Below, piece by piece: positions 1 through 7,445 of a DNA stretch of 19,270 nt. Positions within the stretch are counted from its first letter, which is position 1. The number at the start of each line of letters is the position of its first letter. The translations under genes were made by a program, and so were the position numbers. Under the pieces are notes generated by a model, which saw nothing but the letters and a program-made list of their open reading frames with translations, did not search any database and had not been told where the DNA came from. The stretch comes from Thermoplasmatales archaeon JdFR-43 (GTDB lineage: Archaea > Thermoplasmatota > E2 > UBA202 > JdFR-43): assembly GCA_002011355.1 (NCBI GenBank), contig MTNE01000135.1:4525-23794 (forward strand). Direction: 5' to 3'.

Positions 1-132
1 AAAAAATGACTGCTGCAGCAGCAAACTCCAAATGAAGAGGAGTTACAGCACAACATTTTTCTTTCATTCTTCATGAACGAAAAAATGATGCTGTAGTAGT
101 AAGTTTCACATGAGAAAATGCTACAGCAGCAA
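1..132. repeat. Three short direct repeats upstream of the release-factor-like gene
   Basis: Three related copies of TGCTGCAGCAGCAA are seen at 11-24, 89-102 (with T replacing three C) and 119-132 (one A for G). The first two are each preceded by AAAAAATGA, so the match extends over about 23 bases. The first copy contains the 10-base palindrome TGCTGCAGCA. Copy spacings are 78 and 30 bases, which is not the regular period of a CRISPR array. They could be regulator sites for the downstream gene or the decayed edge of a longer repeat that continues left of the window. No coding function is evident in 1-185. Confidence 0.5.
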
Positions 133-185
133 TCCCTTCTATTTTTCATTCAATAAAGTTAAGAAGGGTCTTTCATTATTAAAAC

Positions 186-1253
186 ATGGAAGCATGTGAT
201 GAAGCCATTAAAGAGCTCTCTTCTATATATGATAAGGAAAGCATGGATACATTTGTTAGTCTTTATTTTGATGGAAAGGATAAGAAATTTATTTATAGAA
301 GGGAAAAAGCGGTTATGGCAATTTTAAAGGGAGAAGAGCTGGAGAACTTTGTGAAGACAATGGAGAAAATAAAAGAATTTTTGGGGAAGAAGCATACTGG
401 TAATGTTGCCATATTTGCATCTCACAAGCATGATTATTTCAAGGTTGTTGATATTCCTGTTAAAATAAAAAATCTTCTTGTTGTTGACTCCTCGCCATAT
501 ATTCGTCCTTTAGTGGAACTGACAGATACGTGGGAATCATTCACTCTTGTTTTACTCAATACAAATCATGCAAAAATTTTTTCTGTTTCATGTGGCAAAA
601 TAGCAGAAAAGAAAAGATTATCAGCATACATCATGAATAAACACAAGAAAGGAGGATGGTCTCAGGCAAGGTTTCAGAGGCTGAGGAAAGGGAGCATACA
701 TGCATTTTTTGTGGAAGTGATGGAGGAGCTACAGAAATTTGCCAGCGACAATATCATAATAGCTGGACCCGGCCAAGCAAAACATGAATTTAAGGCAATG
801 CTGCCAAAAAGGTTGCAAGAAAAGATAGTTGATGTCATAGATGTTGACATTGAGGATGAGCACGGCTTATTTGAAGAATCCATGGCAGCAATGGCTGAGA
901 AAGAAATGGAAGAAAAAAGAGATACAATGCAACATTTAAAGAAAGAAATTTTGAGAGATGGTTTAGGAGTTTGTGGTGTAGATGATGTCATTGAAGCAGC
1001 AAGAAATGGGCAAATAGAATTGCTATTAGTAGAAAAAGGCTACAAGCTCAGAGGATGGATTTGCGAGAACTGTCAGGCAGTGGGTAAAGGAACAGCAGAG
1101 GAATGCCCATACTGCCACAAAAAAACTTCAGAAGTGGACATCATTGAAGAAATCATAGAATTTGCCGAACGAACAGATGCAAAAGTAGAATTCATCTCCG
1201 GCGATGAAATAAAAAATCTTGGCCATATTGCAGCATTGCTGAGGTATAAGTGA
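186..1253 (+). CDS. aRF1/VLRF1-related peptidyl-tRNA hydrolase (baeRF-type release factor paralogue)
   Basis: This 355-aa protein has the three-domain plan of the eRF1/aRF1 superfamily. The catalytic loop reads KGGWSQARFQRLR at residues 155-167, with the family's Gly-Gly and Gln but spaced as GGWSQ instead of GGQ. Such a loop is known from the bacterial-archaeal eRF1-like (baeRF) and VLRF1/Vms1 groups, which are thought to release peptides from stalled ribosomes or split ribosomes. A second-domain strand IIIAGPGQAKHEF (190-202) and a C-terminal domain follow. The C-terminal domain has a four-cysteine zinc ribbon (C293, C296, C307, C310) and ends in the aRF1-like AALLRYK. The amino-terminal stop-codon-reading domain is poorly conserved, so ribosome rescue is a better guess than normal termination. 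The ATG at 186 has no Shine-Dalgarno site. The gene stands alone and is probably unrelated to the defence cassettes. Confidence 0.8.
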   Translation: MEACDEAIKELSSIYDKESMDTFVSLYFDGKDKKFIYRREKAVMAILKGEELENFVKTMEKIKEFLGKKHTGNVAIFASHKHDYFKVVDIPVKIKNLLVVDSSPYIRPLVELTDTWESFTLVLLNTNHAKIFSVSCGKIAEKKRLSAYIMNKHKKGGWSQARFQRLRKGSIHAFFVEVMEELQKFASDNIIIAGPGQAKHEFKAMLPKRLQEKIVDVIDVDIEDEHGLFEESMAAMAEKEMEEKRDTMQHLKKEILRDGLGVCGVDDVIEAARNGQIELLLVEKGYKLRGWICENCQAVGKGTAEECPYCHKKTSEVDIIEEIIEFAERTDAKVEFISGDEIKNLGHIAALLRYK

Positions 1254-1275
1254 ATTTTTGGCATGTTCACTAAAA

Positions 1276-1283
1276 TTATATAT
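1276..1283 (+). promoter_or_regulatory. TATA-like box for the membrane protein gene
   Basis: TTATATAT lies 12-19 nt before the ATG at 1295 but 21-28 nt before the in-frame ATG at 1304. The latter is the usual archaeal distance to a leaderless start, so the box favours 1304 as the true start. Confidence 0.4.
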
Positions 1284-1294
1284 TACTCAACATT

Positions 1295-2359
1295 ATGGAT
1301 ACAATGCAAATTAGGGAAGAGATTATCTCACGAGATTATTATCCTCCTACTAAATTAATTGGATTTTTTTGTAATTTAATCGTGAAGAAAAGCAAAGGAA
1401 AAATCAAGAGAGTAGTCCTCCTTCGATTTGTTTTAGCATTATTGATCTTCGGTTTTTTGGCCTTTGGCATACCATTAATAGTAGGTTATTTTGCTAACGA
1501 TTTCTTTTTCACAAGCTGGGAATTAATTCTCGCTTTTTGTTGGTTGTTTATAGCCGCTGTACTGATCGACTTATTTGAATATGCTATCGATGATTTTTGG
1601 GATAAATATAAAGAGATTTGCAAGATGGAAGAGAAGGACTTTCTGCAATTTAAAAATGAGTACAATAAAAAGATTTTTTCAAGAAAATATCTTATATTAA
1701 GTATTTCCTTGTATGTAATTGGTTTTATTTATATGCCAGAAATTTTGCACGAATATAGTCTAGCAATACTCATAACCGTAGATATATTAATGATTCCAGC
1801 TGCAATTATGTGGGGAATAATTGGCTATCTTACTCTTTATATGTACTCTTTTTCATTCAAAATATGCGAACAAAATATTGATATCAATCCGTTTCACCCT
1901 GATGGTTTTGGTGGATTAAGCGCATTAGGTAATCTTCCATTGAGAACAGCTTCGTTTGTTTCAAGTGCAAGCTTGTATATTCCTTACGGAATTAATAGGA
2001 TGAGAGAATTTGGAATGCAAACCGTGGTTGGAGCCTCGTCGATACTAGCTGTTTCCGTGGTATCTACGATTATTCTACTTACCTTTGTGGTTCCTCTTTT
2101 ACCGGTGCATAAATTGGCAAAGAAAGTTAAATATGACTTATTGATGACTATTGGTAATAGATTAAGAAGTAGATTGGAAGCCTTTGAAAAATGCGATATG
2201 TGCATGGAAAGAGACATTGAGTTGTTATTGGCTTATTATAACTATAACTCAATTAAAGAAATGAAAGTATGGCCGTTTAATACTAGAACATTGTTCGAAA
2301 TTTTCTGTTACATAATTCTGCCCGTATTATTGTTTTTAGCTGGTATTTTTCTACATTAA
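1295..2359 (+). CDS. Polytopic membrane protein with HPDGxGGL motif, function unknown
   Basis: A 354-aa integral membrane protein with about six hydrophobic helices near residues 40-66, 76-95, 132-150, 156-185, 246-270 and 333-352. The most distinctive part is the loop NPFHPDGFGGLSALG at 198-212, directly after the fourth helix. I have a recollection of HPDG-GGL loops in uncharacterised membrane proteins, but cannot name a family. A Cys pair, CDMC, sits at 300-303 in a basic soluble loop. No signal peptide is evident. A start at codon 4 (position 1304) fits the TATA-like box better. The gene is monocistronic: it converges with the next gene, leaving only 17 nt between the stops. There is no evidence connecting it to the defence genes. 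Confidence 0.75.
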   Translation: MDTMQIREEIISRDYYPPTKLIGFFCNLIVKKSKGKIKRVVLLRFVLALLIFGFLAFGIPLIVGYFANDFFFTSWELILAFCWLFIAAVLIDLFEYAIDDFWDKYKEICKMEEKDFLQFKNEYNKKIFSRKYLILSISLYVIGFIYMPEILHEYSLAILITVDILMIPAAIMWGIIGYLTLYMYSFSFKICEQNIDINPFHPDGFGGLSALGNLPLRTASFVSSASLYIPYGINRMREFGMQTVVGASSILAVSVVSTIILLTFVVPLLPVHKLAKKVKYDLLMTIGNRLRSRLEAFEKCDMCMERDIELLLAYYNYNSIKEMKVWPFNTRTLFEIFCYIILPVLLFLAGIFLH

Positions 2360-2376
2360 ATGCAAAAGAAATTGCT

Positions 2377-2691
2377 TTATAATTGCTGAAACATTCCCAA
2401 CTTTTTGAACAATATAAACAAACCTATGAAAAAATAAATTGCAAATTCCCACCAAGATAAAAGGAAGCCCAACAATATCAAGCCTAATAACCAGCCAATC
2501 AAATAATACAATGACCAATATGTCATTTTACTTAAAAGATCTATTATTGCTACAATAGAAAGGGTGAAAAATATTAGTAGAAAAGGATGGTAACCATATA
2601 ATGTTGCTATCTCCTTAAAAATTGCAGACACTGCAAAACCAGCAACAATTCCTGTAACAGCCCTTTTAAATCCATGCTCCAAACCAGGCAT
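2377..2691 (-). CDS. Small membrane protein, function unknown
   Basis: A 104-aa protein, almost wholly hydrophobic after a short basic amino terminus (MPGLEHGFKR). It has about four helices near residues 10-30, 36-54, 58-78 and 79-96, ending in FKKLGMFQQL. The Shine-Dalgarno site GAGGAG lies 7 nt before the ATG, and a TATA-like box sits further upstream, which together support a real gene despite the simple composition. It is divergent from the cassette A operon and shares the 105-bp spacer with it. The family is not recognised; it could be a small transporter subunit or a membrane-stress protein. Confidence 0.7.
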   Translation of the reverse strand: MPGLEHGFKRAVTGIVAGFAVSAIFKEIATLYGYHPFLLIFFTLSIVAIIDLLSKMTYWSLYYLIGWLLGLILLGFLLSWWEFAIYFFIGLFILFKKLGMFQQL

Positions 2692-2698
2692 TACAATT

Positions 2699-2720
2699 CT
2701 CCTCTAAATGCTTTATAAAG
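2699..2720 (-). promoter_or_regulatory. Shine-Dalgarno site and TATA-like box of the small membrane protein gene
   Basis: On the minus strand, GAGGAG (2699-2704) lies 7 nt upstream of the ATG. The palindromic CTTTATAAAG (2711-2720) lies about 20-29 nt upstream of that ATG and is a good TATA-like match. Confidence 0.5.
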
Positions 2721-2767
2721 AATGGCTTGTTTAAATTTTTCCGTTTTTTATATGTCTCTCCCGTTAC

Positions 2768-2776
2768 TTTAATATT
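2768..2776 (+). promoter_or_regulatory. TATA-like box of the cassette A operon
   Basis: TTTAATATT lies 21-29 nt before the ATG at 2797. No Shine-Dalgarno site is present, so a leaderless transcript starting at or near 2797 is likely. It would drive the four genes up to 10625, since no spacer within them is large enough for another promoter. Confidence 0.45.
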
Positions 2777-2796
2777 GCCTTAATTTATTCAGAATT

Positions 2797-3246
2797 ATGC
2801 CTAAAAAAGTTTTAACCCATGGCTTTAAACTTTTCCAGCCATGGGCAAGCGAGGTTGTAAAAGGAAAATTAAATTTTCTTGTACGTTCAGTTTCTACAAA
2901 GAAAAGAGGGAGGGTCGCGGTTATAGCAACAAAGGAAGTGGATGATGTATGGCTACGGAAGGCAAGCGAAAGGGAAATAAGAGAGATAGAAGATAAAATC
3001 GGAGCAATAGGAAGTGTGGAGGTAAAAGATTGCATCGAGGTGAAGCCAAATAAGGTTAAAGAAAAATTAATTGAACTCGCTGGAAAAAAATATTGGGAAT
3101 ATTATCCAAAATATTTGATTCCCGAGAAAACAAGAACTGGGATGGTTTACATTTGGATTTTAGATAAAGCAAAAGAGTGGAAAAAGCCGAAGCCAGTGAA
3201 AGGCGGAGGAATTTTGTGGGCAAGGGTGGAGTTGGAGGATGAATGA
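2797..3246 (+). CDS. ASCH/PUA-like domain protein, first gene of cassette A
   Basis: A 149-aa protein that looks like a single ASCH (PUA-like) beta-barrel domain. Seen in order are FKLFQPWASEVVKGKLNFLVRS (the family's L..PWA..V..GKK..E.R strand-helix-strand; here F replaces the usual acidic residue near position 28), RGRVAVIATK, a middle strand IGAIGSVEVKDCIEV and a closing YIWILDKAKEW with GGGILWARVEL. ASCH, EVE and YTH relatives bind RNA or modified bases, and a few hydrolyse acetylated nucleosides. Placed at the head of a methylase-nuclease-helicase operon, it may read a modified base in DNA; that is inference. Its end overlaps the methylase start by 8 nt, so translation is probably coupled. 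Confidence 0.65.
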   Translation: MPKKVLTHGFKLFQPWASEVVKGKLNFLVRSVSTKKRGRVAVIATKEVDDVWLRKASEREIREIEDKIGAIGSVEVKDCIEVKPNKVKEKLIELAGKKYWEYYPKYLIPEKTRTGMVYIWILDKAKEWKKPKPVKGGGILWARVELEDE

Positions 3247-6200
3247 AAAGATAGAGGTTCGCCAACGTGTTAAAGAGCATATCCAAAAAATCTCATCTCA
3301 TAAAGGTATTTATGAACTTTTTTCATTGCTCAATTATCCTAAAGAGGTGATTTTTCCCTTTTCCTCCACTAGAAAGAAAGAAAATTTTGATTTTAAAAAA
3401 GAAGATCTCGAAAGGATAGAAGAAATATATTCCATACTAAGTTTTGGGGAGGGCTTAAGCAAAGGAGAAAATCTCCCTGTATTCTTAGTTGAATCTAAAA
3501 CATTGACGCCATCATTTATTAGGAGTGTTACAAAAAAATTTGCGGAGAGTTACTTAAGATTTCTATTGATTTTCACGATAGATTACAATGAAATTATTTT
3601 TGTTTTTCCAGATTATGAAAGAGTTAGTGTGGGGGAACCAAAATTAAAAATAACCCGATTAATTATTGACAAACAAGATATTCATTACACAGATGTAGAG
3701 ATTCTATCTAACCTCTTTTTTGATAAGGAGAAAAGTTGGCGCGATGTATGGAAAAAATGGAAGGAAGCGTTTAAAGTAGAAAAAGTAACAGAAAAATTCT
3801 TTGAGGACTACACAAAAATATTCTTTAGGTTGAGAGAATATGTTTTTGATCAAGGTTTATCCAGGAAAGAAGCACATGAATTTACTCTGCAGTTACTAAA
3901 TAGAATAATGTTCATTTATTTTATTTCAAAGAAAAAATGGCTTGGTGATAAAAGATTTATGGGATGGTTATGGAAAGAGTATAAAATCTCTCGTGAAAAA
4001 GATTTATTTTATGAGAAATGGTTGAAGCAGATATTTTTTAAAGCATTTAATAACAGAAGCAGTGAAATCGAGGGTCTGCCAGAAAGTGTAAAGCAAATTC
4101 TCTTAGATGTGCCTTTCCTAAATGGTGGCTTGTTTAATAAAAATGAATTGGACAATCTACCAGTTAAGATAGACGATAATTTAATGAAGGAAATTCTAGA
4201 CTTTTTCGATAAGTATAATTTTACTATAAAAGAAGATATGCCCTTAGATAGAGAAGTTGCCGTAGATCCCCAGATGCTTGGATATGTTTATGAATCTTTG
4301 GCAAATGTTGCTGAGGAAATATATGATAGAAATGATTTAGGCATTTTTTATACTCCAAGAGTAGAAGTAGACTTTATGTGTAGAAGATCTCTAGTTGAAT
4401 ATCTTTCTAAACATTTGGATATACCAAAGGATAAAATATATCATCTGGTTTTCGATCCGCTGGAAGAAAAAGAGAAAATCGAAAAATGGATTAATGAAGA
4501 GGGGTTAAGAAAATATTCTGATAAAGAAAAGATTTGGCGAGAACTAGAGTATGTTTTAGATAACTTGTCTGTTGTCGATCCAGCATGCGGTTCGGGAGCA
4601 TTTTTGGTCGGTATGCTAAATGTTTTGACCGAACTTTATAAGCTTGTATATAAGCATACAGGTAGGCATTTTAGCGATTTTCAGATGAAATACAGGATTG
4701 TGCAGCGATCTCTCTATGGCGTGGATGTTATGCCATGGGCTATTCACGCCGCAGAACTGAGATTATGGCTACAGTTGATTGTTGAAACTGAGTTTAGTAA
4801 GGAAGAATTGCGAAAACATCCGCTACTTCCCAATCTCAATATGAATCTTAGAATAGGGGATTCTCTGGTTCAGGAAATTGGTGGGATTAGTTTTAATATA
4901 AGGAAAAACAACCTGAAATCATTTTTAAAGAAGAAATTAGAGGAACTGAAGGAGGAAAAGAAGAAGTATTTCGAAAACTCTCCGACTGCCAAGTTTAAAA
5001 CCCTTGAGGAAATAAGACAAGAAGAAATCAGGTTATTTCAAGAAATCATTGATGAAAGAATAGAAAGTTTAGAAAATGATATTTTATCTTTAAAAAATGA
5101 GATAAAAAGAAGAGGAAAGCAAATCGGATTATTTGGTACGGAAATAAATGTCGACTCAGAGACATATAAGAAGGAGAAAGAAAAAATTGAGAAAATCGAG
5201 GAAGAGATCGAAGAGAAAGAAAGAGAAATTGAAAAGTTAAAGAAAGTTAAAGAATTATTACATAATCCAGAAAAGAAACCTTTTGTGTGGGATATTGATT
5301 TTGCCGAAATTTTTGGAGATAAAGGTGGTTTCGATATTGTAATCGGAAATCCACCTTATGTAAATTATAAAAAGATAAGCCCACCGAATAAGGAAAAAAA
5401 AGAGGTTACTGAAGAGGATAAGAGAAACTACAAAAACAAATTGATAAAATCTATTAAAACCCATTTTCCTGTTATAAAGAAATTTAGTTTGACAAATGAT
5501 TACTATATCTATTTTTATTTTCATGGATTAAGCCTCCTAAATAAGAAGGGAACTTTTTGTTTCATAACTTCAGATGCATGGTTATATACTGACTATGGCA
5601 AAGATCTACAAGAATTCTTATTGAAATATGTCCCAATAATTGCTATTTATGACTACCCCAGAAGATCATTTGAACATGCTGATATTTATACTGTAATAAC
5701 TCTTTTTGGTTCCCCAAATATTAAAGAGAAAAATATAGGTGATTTAAGATTTCAAGAAAAAAGAAATTGGAGTATGCTGAACAATGTTTCCAAATTTGTA
5801 AAGTTCAAAAAACCATTTGAAGAGGTGTTATCTGCCAATACTCTTATTGACATTGAAAATATAAAAATCAAAATTAGAGATAAAGAACTTACAGAACTAG
5901 CAAGAAATGTTATTACAACAGATAGTTATAGAGTTTTTCCGATTTTACAAGGAGATTTGTTAGAAGATGGTTGGGAATATCCAGAAAAACAAGATAAAAA
6001 GATCGAGAGATTTAGTGAGGGGTTTTATGCAGGGAACAAATGGGGAGGGAAATTTTTAAGGGCTCCAGATATATATTACACCGTACTAAAAAAAGGCAGA
6101 GAGGTATTTACAGAATTGAAAAATGTAGCTATAATAAGAACAGGCATCAAAGAAGGAGGGTATAGTAAATACATAGTCCATAAATCAAAGATAGATAAAA

Positions 6201-6841
6201 AAGAGTATAAGAAATATATCCCAATTTTGAAGAATGTAAAAGAACATAATAAGATCATCATAAGTGACAATGATTCCTTTATAACTAAAGATATTGTAAA
6301 GTTTAGGAAGATCGCCAAGAAAAGAAGGTCTCGCATTCTATGGCTTTCTGGCAGAGGCTCTACTCATAAATGCCATAAAAATGTTAAAGAATTTACTTTT
6401 ACTGGAAATTACATAGGTATCGAGCCAAAAAAAGAGGAATACGTCGACTACTTAATAGGGCAATTAAATTCAACATTATGTATTCTGTTATCGGAGATTA
6501 TAGGACGAAGTAAAGGCATAGGAGGTGCAGCTGCTGTTTTTAGCAAAACCGATTTAAAAAAATTATACATTATTGAAATAGAAAAACTACCGAGAAAATT
6601 GCTAGAAATAGTTAAAAGAATGCAAACAAGGGAAATAAAATCAATCTTCGAGGAACTAGGATTAGATCCCTCAAAACCAATTCGTGAGCAAGAGCCAAAT
6701 CCGTTGCCAGATAGGGCAGAACTTGATAAAATCATTTTTGATGAGCTTGGATTAACTGAAGAAGAAAGGAAAGAAGTTTATTGGGCTGTAGCTGAGTTGG
6801 TTAAGCAAAGGTTGGATAAAGCAAGGAGTGTGAGAAAATGA
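3239..6841 (+). CDS. Eco57I/PglX-like DNA adenine methyltransferase (type IIG/DISARM-like)
   Basis: A 1200-aa SAM-dependent N6-adenine DNA methylase. SAM-binding motif I is DPACGSGAFL at 447-456 and catalytic motif IV is NPPY at 704-707. Between them are YGVDVMPWAIHAAELRLWLQL and a charged coiled coil at about 557-682 that separates the two motifs unusually far. The amino-terminal 400 residues are an alpha-rich region of the kind found in large stand-alone restriction-linked methylases. The region after NPPY should hold the target-recognition domain. The tail DRAELDKIIFDELGLTEEE is typical of methylases partnered with PLD-helicases or DISARM. I see no convincing fused nuclease in the amino terminus, which differs from true type IIG enzymes. 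GGAGG at 3234-3238 directly abuts the ATG, so initiation probably relies on coupling to the upstream gene. The stop overlaps the next start (ATGA). It probably marks self DNA or recognises targets for the helicase-nuclease. Confidence 0.88.
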   Translation: MNEKIEVRQRVKEHIQKISSHKGIYELFSLLNYPKEVIFPFSSTRKKENFDFKKEDLERIEEIYSILSFGEGLSKGENLPVFLVESKTLTPSFIRSVTKKFAESYLRFLLIFTIDYNEIIFVFPDYERVSVGEPKLKITRLIIDKQDIHYTDVEILSNLFFDKEKSWRDVWKKWKEAFKVEKVTEKFFEDYTKIFFRLREYVFDQGLSRKEAHEFTLQLLNRIMFIYFISKKKWLGDKRFMGWLWKEYKISREKDLFYEKWLKQIFFKAFNNRSSEIEGLPESVKQILLDVPFLNGGLFNKNELDNLPVKIDDNLMKEILDFFDKYNFTIKEDMPLDREVAVDPQMLGYVYESLANVAEEIYDRNDLGIFYTPRVEVDFMCRRSLVEYLSKHLDIPKDKIYHLVFDPLEEKEKIEKWINEEGLRKYSDKEKIWRELEYVLDNLSVVDPACGSGAFLVGMLNVLTELYKLVYKHTGRHFSDFQMKYRIVQRSLYGVDVMPWAIHAAELRLWLQLIVETEFSKEELRKHPLLPNLNMNLRIGDSLVQEIGGISFNIRKNNLKSFLKKKLEELKEEKKKYFENSPTAKFKTLEEIRQEEIRLFQEIIDERIESLENDILSLKNEIKRRGKQIGLFGTEINVDSETYKKEKEKIEKIEEEIEEKEREIEKLKKVKELLHNPEKKPFVWDIDFAEIFGDKGGFDIVIGNPPYVNYKKISPPNKEKKEVTEEDKRNYKNKLIKSIKTHFPVIKKFSLTNDYYIYFYFHGLSLLNKKGTFCFITSDAWLYTDYGKDLQEFLLKYVPIIAIYDYPRRSFEHADIYTVITLFGSPNIKEKNIGDLRFQEKRNWSMLNNVSKFVKFKKPFEEVLSANTLIDIENIKIKIRDKELTELARNVITTDSYRVFPILQGDLLEDGWEYPEKQDKKIERFSEGFYAGNKWGGKFLRAPDIYYTVLKKGREVFTELKNVAIIRTGIKEGGYSKYIVHKSKIDKKEYKKYIPILKNVKEHNKIIISDNDSFITKDIVKFRKIAKKRRSRILWLSGRGSTHKCHKNVKEFTFTGNYIGIEPKKEEYVDYLIGQLNSTLCILLSEIIGRSKGIGGAAAVFSKTDLKKLYIIEIEKLPRKLLEIVKRMQTREIKSIFEELGLDPSKPIREQEPNPLPDRAELDKIIFDELGLTEEERKEVYWAVAELVKQRLDKARSVRK

Positions 6842-7443
6842 GGGAAAAAGTTGTTGACAAGATTATCCAAGGAGTCAAAAAAGCAGAAGAATGCATCATC
6901 AAAAGGTATAAAGAGAGGCAAATATGCGAGGAAGAGGATATTACCGCACAACTAGCAGGAAAAATTTCCGAATTAACAGACGGTCTTAAAGAAGAGGGTT
7001 TTAAAATATCTGCAAAAGTTTATACAAGAAGGGGGAAAAAATCTGAGGAAAAAATTACTGGTGCGGATTTAGCTGTTGTATTAGAAAGTAATTCTATAAA
7101 GAAAGCTTTTTTAGCCCAAAGTAAAAAAGGAGTGAGAATAAATGGGCATTTAAAAATAATAAAAGATGAGAGACTTAGAGTGCAGTGCCAAAAAATGTTA
7201 GAAATTTCATCAGATTCTTTTGTTATAATCTATACATCAGAGAGTATATTTGTTACTCCAGCTTTGGAAATAAATGATGCTAAAAACAATTATAAGAGAT
7301 TGCATACATTTTTTACGGAATTTCTAAAATGTTTTATTGGTGATCATAAAATAGTGGTGCTTGTAAAAGAACCTGAAAAGTTATTAGAATTTGCTACTAC
7401 AGTCCTATACATAAAGGTTAATTATTTAATTATTGGTGATTAA
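6838..7443 (+). CDS. Candidate PD-(D/E)XK restriction nuclease, third gene of cassette A
   Basis: A 201-aa soluble protein. The core TGADLAVVLES (74-84) followed by KKAFLAQSKKG (88-98) matches the D-x(n)-(E/Q)-x-K arrangement of restriction-endonuclease folds, with D77, Q94 and K96 as the putative catalytic residues. E31-E33 in the first helix could supply the helix glutamate. Q in place of E in the last motif is common in type IV and modification-linked enzymes. The remaining strands SFVIIYTSESIFVTPAL and HKIVVLVKEP fit an alpha/beta nuclease core. The ATGA overlap with the methylase gene and the 2-nt gap to the helicase gene place it inside the system as its likely cutter or a structural partner. 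No exact family name is recognised. Confidence 0.6.
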   Translation: MREKVVDKIIQGVKKAEECIIKRYKERQICEEEDITAQLAGKISELTDGLKEEGFKISAKVYTRRGKKSEEKITGADLAVVLESNSIKKAFLAQSKKGVRINGHLKIIKDERLRVQCQKMLEISSDSFVIIYTSESIFVTPALEINDAKNNYKRLHTFFTEFLKCFIGDHKIVVLVKEPEKLLEFATTVLYIKVNYLIIGD

Positions 7444-7445
7444 AA

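Noticed and set aside
1..132. CRISPR array
   Set aside because: Repeat copies are short, unequal in spacing (78 and 30) and diverged; no constant repeat-spacer pattern.
674..991. 105-aa minus-strand frame rich in Ser and Met within the release-factor gene
   Set aside because: Low-complexity antisense product of the real gene; no promoter or start signal.
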